Assembly: GCA_002914845.1 (NCBI GenBank) | Contig: JXTC01000023.1 | Location: forward strand, 615,323-679,322 | Source of the DNA: Trema orientale | Lineage: Eukaryota > Streptophyta > Magnoliopsida > Rosales > Cannabaceae | Direction: 5' to 3' | Length of the DNA: 64,000 nt | Shown: piece by piece, positions 10,929-20,841 of the stretch | Numbering within the stretch: the first letter of the stretch is position 1 | Layout: every line of letters begins with the position of its first letter | Translations under genes and position numbers: made by a program | The notes under the pieces: model-generated | Seen by the model: only the letters and a program-made list of their open reading frames with translations | Told to the model about the DNA's origin: nothing | Databases searched by the model: none

Positions 10929-12827
10929 CACTACTATACTATACCCAATTTCCGTAACCAAAAACACATCGGTCCAACCGTACAATCGACGTGGAAATAA
11001 ATCTTGTCACTTGGCACGTGATGAGAAAAAACGAGTTATCTCGTCGATCCATAACTGACGAGAAATACTAATCTCTTGTCGGTCCATAATCGATGAGAAA
11101 TACTAATCTCGTCGGCCTATAACCGACGAGAAAAAAGCCCATTTAATTAGGGCTTCACCTCCAAATCAGCCTTATTTCGAGCAAAACCACCTGAGAGAGT
11201 TCTGCAAAGAGAAATGACGCCGACATAGTGGCCCTCCATTTTTTCCGGTGATTTTGAGGTAATATTTCATTTCAATCCTTGATTTCTCGTTAAAAAATAG
11301 TTGTCCATCGATGTTTATAGCTTTTTAGCCGATTTTATGACAAAGATATTGAGTCCTAGGGGTTATATGAGGAGGTTTTTATTTAGGCAAAATTTGGCTA
11401 AATAATGTCCAGATCTTTGATACATTGGCATAATCTTCATTTATAAGTTTCTTTTTTGTTTATTTAATTGTTAGTCTTTTAGATAAATGCATAGGTTAAA
11501 TTTTTTTGATAATTTTGGTTAAAATTATATGTAGTAAAGAGGGGAAAAAAAGACTTGAGACTAATTTAGAGTAACAATGATGTAAATTTAATAGTAGAAT
11601 TTAATTAGATTTGTAAATAGCCAAATAAATTAATATCGACTTTAAATTTACACTAACTTTATATACTTTAGAATTTATAAGATAGTAACATTTTTACATA
11701 TGTATGGAGTTTAATTAGCTTTAAAAATAGCTAGGTAATAAGTAATTTGGTTATTTATTTTACACACTAAAAAATTTTGATTTATGTGTTATATTAATTA
11801 TAGTGCATTGGGGTGTCGACAATGTTTGGAGTAGTACTTCATCATTTGATTGTGTTAAACTATATTACTACATTACTACATACTTAAGGTACCATTTTGC
11901 TTTATTTATTAAGTACTGTTGAAGTTTTTTTTTCTTCGATAGTTAATTAATTAAAACTTGTGTATGTCTCCTTTATTTATCTTAGGGGCCATATCAACCG
12001 ATAAACATGGAATGCGGATACTATGTAATGAGGTACATGAGGGAGATAATTCAACAAAGGCGTCCTAGAGAGTTTTTCAAATCTAGAGTATGTATAAAAG
12101 TAGTCACTTTCATATATATTACTTATCATTTTCAATTTTGCTTCTTTTTAATTTCGACTAATTATATTTTAACTTTCTAGTTTCCCAACAAAACACCTTA
12201 TACCAATCAAAAAATCAATGAAATTAGAGAAGAGTAGGCCGGATCACTCTTCAAGTATATCCAATGAGCTAGAGCGTCCACCTTCATCATTTAGTAGTTT
12301 TGATGGCCCTTTTTTTTTTTTGAATTGGATAATGTCTAGCTATTTAGATATAGTTTTAGGATAAGTAGATTTTAATAGTACTTAAATAATTAGGTATGAA
12401 TTGGTTATGTATTATAGATATATTATATATTGGATTGGATATTGGCTATTTTATATGCAGGTTTTTGTAAAACTGTTGTAAAACACAGTTTTTTCGGGCA
12501 TATATAAAACCCAGGGGAACTAGTTTCTATTTTTTATCTCCCTGGGTTAGGCCTTATCTCGCCGCTTAAAAAATAATGAGGAAACAGCAATATAAAAAAA
12601 AATAAAAAATGAATAAAATATCTATTTATCTCGTCGACTGTGGACTGATGATATAGCTTATCACGTCGGCTCTGGACCGACGAGATAAATATATCCCGTC
12701 GGTTTTAAACCGACGAGAAATGTGGTAGGCTACAATGTCAGCCGCATAGTCGTTAGTTTTGTGGGCGCCGAGGTAGGCTTTTCACGTCATTCATATAATG
12801 ACGTGAATGTAAGTATTTCTCATAGTG
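10929..12827 (+). mobile_element. Small non-autonomous CACTA (En/Spm) derivative
   Basis: The right end reads CTCATAGTG at 12827, that is CACTATGAGAAATAC on the minus strand. Both sides carry dense subterminal inverted repeats with the words CTCGTCGG and CCGACGAGA (10980-11140 and 12630-12720), and a perfect palindrome with TTCACGTCATT arms lies at 12781-12806. Such repeats are typical binding arrays of CACTA elements. The left end is uncertain: CACTACTATACTATACC at 10929 is the best candidate, but the flanking 3 bp (TTT versus TTC) do not match exactly. The interior keeps the end of a Ulp1-like protease gene. Confidence 0.6.
11986..12240 (+). pseudogene. C-terminal fragment of CACTA-encoded Ulp1-like (C48) protease
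   Basis: An exon following a splice acceptor at 11985 translates to GPYQPINMECGYYVMRYMRE then IIQQRRPREFF. The ECGYYVMRYMRE part matches the catalytic-cysteine region of the Ulp1-like peptidase found in plant CACTA elements. After an intron (donor near 12090, acceptor near 12180) a second exon gives FPNKTPYTNQKINEIREE then a stop. The histidine-containing N-terminal part of the domain is missing. Confidence 0.7.
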
Positions 12828-14467
12828 TTCGCATATGTTCATCTGTGCATCCATTACTCATAAGTCTTGTAAGATACTAGTAACCCTAGTGTATACAATG
12901 GAATTTATGTAGCAACACACCTGACACAACGTTACATCAGAACTGATTACTTGTTCTATCTTCTAATCTTATTTATCACTTGATTAGCTTGATCTCTGCA
13001 TACCAAATGCAATTTTTATGGATGCTAGTAATCTGATGAAGAAATTACTTAAAAAAGGAATTACGCATTTAACAGATATGTTATGAAAAAACATTTACGT
13101 TGCAGTCCGCTGATGTTGCATTTCAGTTGTTTAGTTTTTATTTCATTTTCGATTATGTAATTTCTAAGCCTGTGACAAGTACTTCTTTTGTTGTATTTTG
13201 AATGTTTATTAAACTAATGTCAAGCCAAGTCGTTTCCGTGTTGCCATCCAATTCCTCTTTATTTTTATAGATACATGTTATTAATAGACTTTTCAGTAGT
13301 ACGAGCGCGCGCTATTAGTGGTGATTTAAACATTAATGACAATGTAGAAAACACTCTACTGGAAAATCTGTATTTGTTAATTATTATTAATTTTAATTTT
13401 AATTCCATTGTTGGCAGGTCCGTAGAATTGTTAATCGAGTTTGTTTTCATCTTGTGAAGGTGAAGCAATCATTGATTACTAGAATGAAGACATTTTGGAT
13501 TTTGGTAAACATCGACCAGCTGATAGCTACTAATTAATTATAATTATCGAGAATAGATGATTGACAAATAGCCTAATAATTGAGTCCAATTGAATATAGT
13601 AATATACATTCGGCTAAGGCATAGCCGGCCAATTCAATAGAGTTTTTATTTGTTTAGATACCATAGAGGGTTGGGACCTTTCGGAATAAAATTCTAAAGT
13701 AAGCTTTCAATATGTATAGATATCTTGGCTTGCTATAGTTAAACTAGTTCTCTTGAGGTTGTAAGGGTTAAAAAATGGAAAGAAAGAAAGAAAGAATGTT
13801 GTCTTGGTGGGTATTACTAAAATGCTTTCATGAATTACTAGAGAACATGCATATTAACTGACTCAATTCTCATTTAGCGAAATAATTATGCCGTGTTTTT
13901 CTGATTCGGCACGCTCTCATATATATATATATATCATATGTGGTATAAGGGACATATATATTACCGATTGTCAGATTTTGATAATTAGGTTTGGTCTAAT
14001 ATGAATTTGTTTAATTATCACATATAACTGTAACCTTTAGAACGGTACTACACTTAATCTGTTACCATGGCAAACAGAAACTTCTATGGTCTCGGACATG
14101 ATGTAATTTGACATTTCTCTTTTAAAGTTTCCATTTTAAGATTAGCCGAGTTATATTAAATATATTAGCATTACATATCAAGATTTTTAACTTCAATAAA
14201 TTTTAAGTCCAGATTTCCTGTTAATTATTAGTTGAGAGTGACAAATATAAAAACTCTCAAAGACATCGCTCAAATCTTTTTTTATTTTATTTATTTTGTT
14301 ATATTTTTTTGCGTGGTGACCCACGTATTAAAATATTCAAACAATAAGAGGGAAAAGCAGAAGAAGAGATGAATGGTACTGATATAGGGTTAGCAGGCCG
14401 CATCAACAAATGCACTAATTAAGTAGAGTTTCATCTCAATTTCTCTGGCCAAAAGTACTCCTCAACA
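12828..14467. other. Upstream region of CNL-1
   Basis: No gene was seen. It contains an (AT)n microsatellite around 13918-13935 and AT-rich DNA that presumably includes the CNL-1 promoter and 5' leader. I cannot place a transcription start. Confidence 0.5.
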
Positions 14468-17179
14468 ATGGCAGAAATGATTGTATTATCAAAATTCACA
14501 GAGGCTATTGTATCGCATGCAATCCAAAGAATTTCCTATTTGCTCATTCATGAAGCAATTTCCTTGATCACCGTTAAGACTGATGTGGAGTACTTGCGAA
14601 ACGAGCTATTGCGGATGCAGAGCTTCTTGAAAACTGCGTATAGCGAGCAAGAGCAAGACGACCGCGTCCGAAACTGGGTGGCGGAAATCAGGAACATAGC
14701 TTGTGAAATTGAGGATGTTGTGGAGACCTACATCGTCAAAGTTGACTCCTCATTCTTCCATGTTCTTCATCTCAAAAAGCTTCGGGAACAAATAAATTCC
14801 ATCAAAACAAAGATTGAAAGCATCTTTAAAAGCAAGAAGAATTATGGAATTGAATTGGTTTGTGGGGATCCAACTGGCCGGGTCAATCCTACTGCACTTG
14901 AAAGACAGCGTAGTTTGAGAAGATCATATCCAGATGACGACGACGAAGATGATGCCATTAGCCTAGACCACAGCATGACCGTTTTGAAGACTAAATTGAT
15001 GGAGGATAAAGATGATCGGCTCTGCTTCGTTTCCATCGTCGGAACCGGTGGACTAGGTAAGACCGCTCTTGCCAAGAAAGTGTACAATGATAACGATGTG
15101 AAAGGGCTTTTTGATTGCTGTGCTTGGGTCTTTATATCCCAACAGTTCCTGTCAAGGGATGCTTTCTCTGAAATCTTGATGCAAGTTGGTTTTCCTCAGT
15201 CCCACTATCCAACACATAATGAGGATTTAGAATGTATGCTACAAGAGAGGAGAAGAATAAGAGAGATTCTCAACTGTTTGGAAGAGGATGATATAGCTGA
15301 ATATATAAAGGAAAGGTTAAAAGGCAAACGATATCTCGTAGTTCTTGATGATGTTTGGAGAATAGAGGACTGGGATTCTCTAAAAAGGGTATTTCCTAGA
15401 GGGAAAAGAGGAAGTAAAATTGTTTTCACCTCACGTAACAAGAAAGTAGCATTGTATGCTGATCCTAATAGCTTCACAATTGAACCTCAACTTTTAACAT
15501 TGGAAGAGAGTTGGGTGCTTCTACAACGAAGAGCATTTCCAAGAGATGCTTTCAGCGAAGCTGGTTGTCCATCTCAATTTGAGCATACCGGAAAAAGGCT
15601 GGCAATGAAATGTGGAGGACTACCTCTTGCCATTGTTAAGCTTGGAGGTCTATTGAGAACCAAAAAGTTAGATGACGAATGGCGGGAAGTGGAGAGAGAA
15701 GTGAATTTACACTTGTATAGATATGGAGTGGAAGATATGGTAGCCTTGAGTTACCATGACTTGCCGTACTACTTGAAACCGTGCTTTCTATATTTGGGCA
15801 ATTTTCCTGAGGATATGGAGATACCTAAAAGAAAGTTAACTCAACTATGGATCGCGGAAGGCCTTGTAATGGAATCAGAAAGCAGCAGACAGACAATGGA
15901 AGACATAGCTGAACAATACCTGAGAGAGCTGATTGATAGGTGCATGATTCAAGTCGGGAAATGGGATCACACAGGGGTTGGGGTTAAAACATGTCGTGTG
16001 CACCGTCTTATGCGAGATTTCTGTGTGTCTAAGGCAAGAGAAGACAAGTTCTCCGAGGTTATCCAACAACATGAAAAGAACATCACAACAGCTAGTTCTT
16101 CTTCAACTCATCAAACAAGCAGCCGCAGAATAGCAATTCATCCTGGCTGCAGTCTTGATAGAATCCAGATGCATCGCAATCTTCGTTCTCTTATGTGGTT
16201 TGATTCAAGTCCTTTCTCTTTCTATAAAATAATGAGTAAGATCAATTTCAAATTATTAAGAGTTTTGGAATTTGGGTTTAAAAGGGACAGCAATACGTGT
16301 TTCGATGTGCCTATAGAAATTGGTGACTTAATTCACTTGAGATACTTAGGGATGAGACATGCCGGAAAAGTCACATTGTCAAGTTCCATAGGAAACCTGC
16401 GAAATTTGGGCACCATCAATCTTCGTGATAACGGCAAAGTTGTACTACCAGTGGAGATCTTGAAGCTAACACGTTTGAAACATCTGTTGTTACCTTTTGC
16501 TACGTGTTTTTCTGATGGCAGTTTTAGTTTCGCAACATATTTTCTTTCCAACCCAACACAAATTCAGACTCTCAAGTACATAAGATTTGGTCCCTCCCTT
16601 CTCAAAAACAAGATCACACAATCTGAACTGTCGAATCTTCGGAACTTAGGAATACAATTTGTAACAAGTGAAGAAGTCAGCTCGTTCCTTGCGTTCCCCA
16701 ATTTCAAGCTTAGCATGCTTCAGTCCCTGCGCATGTCTCTCCTCTCCATCAATGGTGCATTTTCAAATCTGCAGCCACTTTCTGAATGTGTTATGCTCTC
16801 TAAACTGTGTCTAGATGGAAAGATATCAGACGATCTCAGTCTAGAGTTTCTCCCTGAAAGTCTTACCAAATTGATCTTGAGGGACTCTAGTCTTAGTAAG
16901 GACCCCATGCCAGTCTTGGAGAAGCTGCCAAACTTAAGATATCTCCAACTGCATAACTCATACAATGGATCCAAAATGGTTTGTGGTGCCCAAGGATTTC
17001 CTAGGTTGGAGACTCTCCAACTTTTTTCGCTGAAGAATGTAATGATGTGGCGAGTAGAGTCAGGAACAACAATGCCAAAACTCAAGACACTACACATTAA
17101 AGATTTGCCTGAATTGAGTATGATTCCTGAAGAGCTGTGCATCACCAATCTCAGGGAACTAAAAGTTAGTGACATATGA
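14468..17179 (+). CDS. CC-NB-ARC-LRR immune receptor (CNL-1), RPP8/RPP13-like, 903 aa
   Basis: Intracellular plant immune receptor of the coiled-coil NB-ARC LRR class, expected to detect pathogen effectors and trigger defence. The sequence shows an N-terminal coiled-coil domain (about 1-140) with an EDVID-type motif EDVVE at 82-86, then NB-ARC with P-loop GTGGLGKTA at 192-200, kinase-2 LVVLDDVW at 290-297, sensor Arg in FTSR (320-323), GLPLA at 384-388 and the RNBS-D stretch LKPCFLYLGNFPED at 436-449. An acidic PDDDDEDD linker lies at 155-162. Leucine-rich repeats run from about 560 to the end (LRYLGM, LRNLGTINL, LTRLKHLLL). The MHD position reads VHR (511-513), so the aspartate is lost. The start is supported by alignment with the first Met of CNL-2 and CNL-3. 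It is a single exon. At 903 aa it is shorter than its paralogues, and a TGA ends it just before a recognisable C-terminal tail. It converges on CNL-2. Target unknown; family call is firm. Confidence 0.95.
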   Translation: MAEMIVLSKFTEAIVSHAIQRISYLLIHEAISLITVKTDVEYLRNELLRMQSFLKTAYSEQEQDDRVRNWVAEIRNIACEIEDVVETYIVKVDSSFFHVLHLKKLREQINSIKTKIESIFKSKKNYGIELVCGDPTGRVNPTALERQRSLRRSYPDDDDEDDAISLDHSMTVLKTKLMEDKDDRLCFVSIVGTGGLGKTALAKKVYNDNDVKGLFDCCAWVFISQQFLSRDAFSEILMQVGFPQSHYPTHNEDLECMLQERRRIREILNCLEEDDIAEYIKERLKGKRYLVVLDDVWRIEDWDSLKRVFPRGKRGSKIVFTSRNKKVALYADPNSFTIEPQLLTLEESWVLLQRRAFPRDAFSEAGCPSQFEHTGKRLAMKCGGLPLAIVKLGGLLRTKKLDDEWREVEREVNLHLYRYGVEDMVALSYHDLPYYLKPCFLYLGNFPEDMEIPKRKLTQLWIAEGLVMESESSRQTMEDIAEQYLRELIDRCMIQVGKWDHTGVGVKTCRVHRLMRDFCVSKAREDKFSEVIQQHEKNITTASSSSTHQTSSRRIAIHPGCSLDRIQMHRNLRSLMWFDSSPFSFYKIMSKINFKLLRVLEFGFKRDSNTCFDVPIEIGDLIHLRYLGMRHAGKVTLSSSIGNLRNLGTINLRDNGKVVLPVEILKLTRLKHLLLPFATCFSDGSFSFATYFLSNPTQIQTLKYIRFGPSLLKNKITQSELSNLRNLGIQFVTSEEVSSFLAFPNFKLSMLQSLRMSLLSINGAFSNLQPLSECVMLSKLCLDGKISDDLSLEFLPESLTKLILRDSSLSKDPMPVLEKLPNLRYLQLHNSYNGSKMVCGAQGFPRLETLQLFSLKNVMMWRVESGTTMPKLKTLHIKDLPELSMIPEELCITNLRELKVSDI

Positions 17180-17290
17180 GGATCGAGATTATTTGGGGAA
17201 TGGTTTAGAGACGTAAAAGGGGTAGTTGAAGAAGCGGATTGTGGCAAAGTTTTGCATTCCGTCTATCTAGATTGTGTTCATACCTCATGA
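17180..17290 (+). other. Apparent C-terminal tail of CNL-1 cut off by a TGA
   Basis: The 36 codons after the CNL-1 stop stay open in the same frame to a second TGA at 17288-17290. Their translation contains a segment FGEWFRDVKGVVEE followed by GKVLH, which lines up with FEDRLRVEDGIEGED and YKVRH near the C-terminus of CNL-3, a tail common in this receptor family. I infer that the TGA at 17177-17179 is a secondary nonsense change. The missing segment lies beyond the last LRR, so the receptor may still work without it. Confidence 0.6.
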
Positions 17291-17999
17291 ATGTTAATTA
17301 TTAATAAGTTTGTCCAATATTCATGTTTTGCTATATAGTTTTTCTGAAACATTTAGACGACTCTTTAGATCTTCTACTTCTATGTTTGATTAATTAGTTT
17401 TCCGTGAGTCTTGTAGGTTGTTTTCATTGCTCACGGAAACATGAACATATGCTCTTATAATTAAGTGGATTACCCTCGAAAAGCACCCCCATGCCCTACC
17501 GCTCTCTCTTTTTTTTGACTTATAACTTATTCCAAACAGTTGGGTGACTCTTCTGGCTTTTGCAAAGACCTTTAATTCTCTAACTGCCTTTCATTCTTCT
17601 ATATACCTGATTGCAATATTTTAGTACTAATGAGTGAACATATCTAGCTAGTATTCCCTAATCTTCTCAACTATATATGTGGTAAATGGATGTTATGTAT
17701 TGTAGTGCTGATTTAATTCAGATTTTATCGCGAGTATTTCAAGTTGCATCATAATTGTATAGTACTACTCAGAGCTTTGCTTTTGCCAATCTCAAAGTTG
17801 TCTAATGCCGCATTCACATTAAACAATTAGTTGATTACATTTACTAATAGCAGCATTACATCTAGCACACGAAACAGTAAAACTTATCATTAACTAATCC
17901 ATTTTCATCACCTAATGCAATCCAATTTGTAATTTTATTGAGTACACTTTTCAAAACAGTAAAGTTGGGACTGTTGCAGACTTTATGGATGTCCATTCA
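17291..17999. other. 3' flank of CNL-1
   Basis: No gene was seen. AT-rich intergenic DNA presumably holds the CNL-1 polyadenylation region. Confidence 0.5.
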
Positions 18000-18438
18000 A
18001 AGTTTTTCGGGTTTTCTCTACTATTATGATTATTTTTCGTGGAAATTTGATTTTTTTATGATAATTTTTCAAAAAAATTGAAAAATCTTGGATTTTGGAA
18101 TTATTTGAAAAATCGCGGTTTTTAATTAGAAAAATAATACTTTTAAAAATATTTAGAAACATATCACTTTTTTATTAATTGATAAGATACTTGAGGTAAC
18201 TGATCAGGTAACTAGATTGGTTATCCTAACTAATTACCTCGAGTACCATTGAAAAATACTAATTTTGACAAAAAAGTGATATTTTTCTAAATATAAAGTG
18301 ATATTTTTCTATAAAACTTTTAAAAAGTGATATTTTTCTGAAATCGATCTAGAATTTTTCAAAAAAACTCTACCCATTTGGAATTTTTCAATTTTTGGTA
18401 TTTTGAGCCTAAAATTTTATAAGAAGCCCTCATTTTAT
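18000..18438. repeat. GGTAACC-core repeat, copy 5
   Basis: The arms contain ATTTAGAAACATATCACTTT and several GTGATATTTTTCTAAA units. The core is GAGGTAACTGATCAGGTAAC and GATTGGTTATCC up to TTACCTCGAGTACC. The right terminus TTTTATAAGAAGCCC is shared (as its reverse complement) with the left terminus at 238, which supports a common mobile family. Confidence 0.5.
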
Positions 18439-18539
18439 TTCGGTAGTGCTTTTAGATTGTATTTATTTTTCATTTCGAACCATTATTACATTTTCTTTTA
18501 TTTATTATATGAAAGATATGTTTTTGTAGTATTTACCAA

Positions 18540-19260
18540 ATAATTAATAAGTTGCTTGATTGATTGATATAATTAATTAATTATGTCGTAACGCGTATGG
18601 CAAGTGTTGCAATAACAAGTGCTTATATTGGAACAGAATAAGAAAGAAAATAAAGAACACAAGACTTTGGACCTCTATTACTCCATGGTGTTACACCCAG
18701 AGAGTTAAGTATAAAAGAATACAAATACTAATTGAATTAAAACAATAAAAGACTCTCCATTTTAGATTTCTGCAATGTGTTATATTCACTTCACAAATTT
18801 TTTTGGCAAGTTCCCTTTGACTTAGTTGATCCTTTACTTAGGAACTTCTTTCACAATTACAGATTGATCTTCTCCGAAAGATAAGGTGCTCGTCCTCCCA
18901 TGAATAAGTGCATTCGAATAACACTTAGAAAACTCACTAGCTCTCTAACTAAGACTCAAATGGCATTAGAACACACTCTACGCCTTACAGTAAATTGCTC
19001 TCATATAGTATATTTCTCTCCGAAGTGCATACTTCACTCTTGGAGTGGTTGAGCTTTTACAGATGAAATTTCAACCCCTTGGTCATTCTTCTGCCATGTG
19101 AAAGGGCTAAAAACAAATATGGAAATAAATTAAGACAAAATAAGAATATTTCTAAAATCGTAATCTGTCGGAAACAACTTTCTGAATAGTTACTAGAAAA
19201 ACATCTCGAGACATGGACACTCCTTAGACAAATATCTAGAAGCATGGACATTCCTTGGAT
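18540..19260. repeat. Possible LTR-type remnant between CNL-1 and CNL-2
   Basis: An A-rich run, CTCCATGGTGTTACACCC and a following stretch on reverse-oriented leader-like sequence resemble copia LTR interiors seen elsewhere in the window. There are no ends or coding parts, so this is tentative. Confidence 0.2.
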
Positions 19261-20682
19261 ACGTCTTTGGCCAGCTATAAACTCTGTTTTATGCTAAATA
19301 TTTAACTCAGAAAATTATTTCATCATTAGTATTAATCAAATACCAAAATTTTAGGAAACTTTCCAAAAGTATCTGATTCTTTGTTGCAACACATCATATT
19401 TGTATCTAGACAATAACTCATATCAATATGAATTAATTAATGAGTATATATTCCGCATAATAAATGGTGAAAATCCTCTAAATATTCCTCAGAAACCTAT
19501 TCAAATTTGTTAATTAGTCAAATATTGAGTAATCTCTTCATCAATTATGGAAACTGAAATAATGAAAAAAATCAAATTTATGTGGAAAATATTGAGAAGA
19601 ATGATAGGATGAGTTTCCCATTCATACTGAGCAATAAAGAGTGAAATTCTTTTCATATTATTACCATATAATCATCAGAATTAACCAATACAGAAATTAG
19701 AAATATTCGGACAAAACCCAAAAACTTTTCATTTATGAAACGATCACAGGTATTCTTGTAACAATAACAAGATTTGTTACAATAATTTCAGACTTATTGC
19801 AACAACTTTCTAGAAAGCATGAATACACGATTTCACAACAATTTGCCATAGGATGTCAAATTCTTAGACCTAACATTACATTTTATTCAATTCTTAGAGT
19901 TGTTGAGAAAGCACGATGAGTTCAGTTGGATGGGAACCCCAGTTGGATATGCATGCCAATCTAGTTGTAATGATTCTGAACGTTTGGTTTTATTTTAGGG
20001 GGGAAAAAACATTTAATAGTAATTAACAAAGTCCATATGAAAATGATGCATACCCAGACCTCAGTTAAAACAAATACAGTCGCAGCATTTACTTAGTTTG
20101 TACATTACTATTTGAGAGAATTGTCGTATAACATATAATATTAAAGTGAAAATTATAAAAATCGTATGGAGGCGGCTATAGTATAACACTCAAGTGAAGA
20201 TTGTAAAAATATGGGTGGATAACACGCGCTCTCACTTAAAGAACGCAAGGGATTTAATTAAAGAAGTGAAGGCTTTTTAGTACTTTGAACAGACCAGTAG
20301 AAACACCCGATGACCGAAATGAGGTGCACTTGATGACATCATATGAAAAAACTAAAGAAATACACAGGGTCAAAAAAAAAAAATAAAAGAAAAATCAGGA
20401 AGGAAACTTGACGGAAATAATGAGTACGTTGCTCTTGATAACCTCACTTAAACACACACACATATATATATATATATATAGTATACATAAGTTAACAAAA
20501 AAATATATCAAAACAGCTTGTTGGCACACAGAAATCATGAAAAATAAATCAAAAACCAAAATTTTGCAAAAGCTAATAAAACAGAGAAGACAAAATAAAA
20601 AGAGTCATCTTAATGACAAAAAAACTGTCAAATGTTTCTTACATAGAGAAATTTATGAGTGAGTATGAATATAATAGATGAA
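19261..20682. other. Intergenic stretch upstream of the tandem repeat
   Basis: No gene was recognised. It includes an AT microsatellite near 20461-20480 and the words GGAGGCGGCTATAGTA near 20168, which also occur beside the hairpin at 63090. Confidence 0.4.
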
Positions 20683-20783
20683 ATTGTAAAGACTAACTAA
20701 TTAAAAAATATACTACATAGACATATATAGTTTGTAAAGACTAACTAATTAAAAATATATAGTACATAGAAATATATAGTTTG
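20683..20783. repeat. Two-copy tandem repeat (48 bp unit) just downstream of CNL-2
   Basis: The block starting GTAAAGACTAACTAATTAAA is repeated after 48 bp, with two or three differences between copies, and the second copy ends about 60 bp from the CNL-2 stop codon. It lies in the expected 3' untranslated or termination region. No function is implied. Confidence 0.8.
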
Positions 20784-20841
20784 GTCCATCATTTCAATCG
20801 CCCTACAAAGATATATTAATCTTACGCTACGTACAAGAAAG

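Noticed and set aside
16720-17247. 175-codon open frame on the minus strand within CNL-1
   Set aside because: It is an antisense shadow of the LRR region with no recognisable domain. The same kind of shadow is seen inside CNL-2 and CNL-3.
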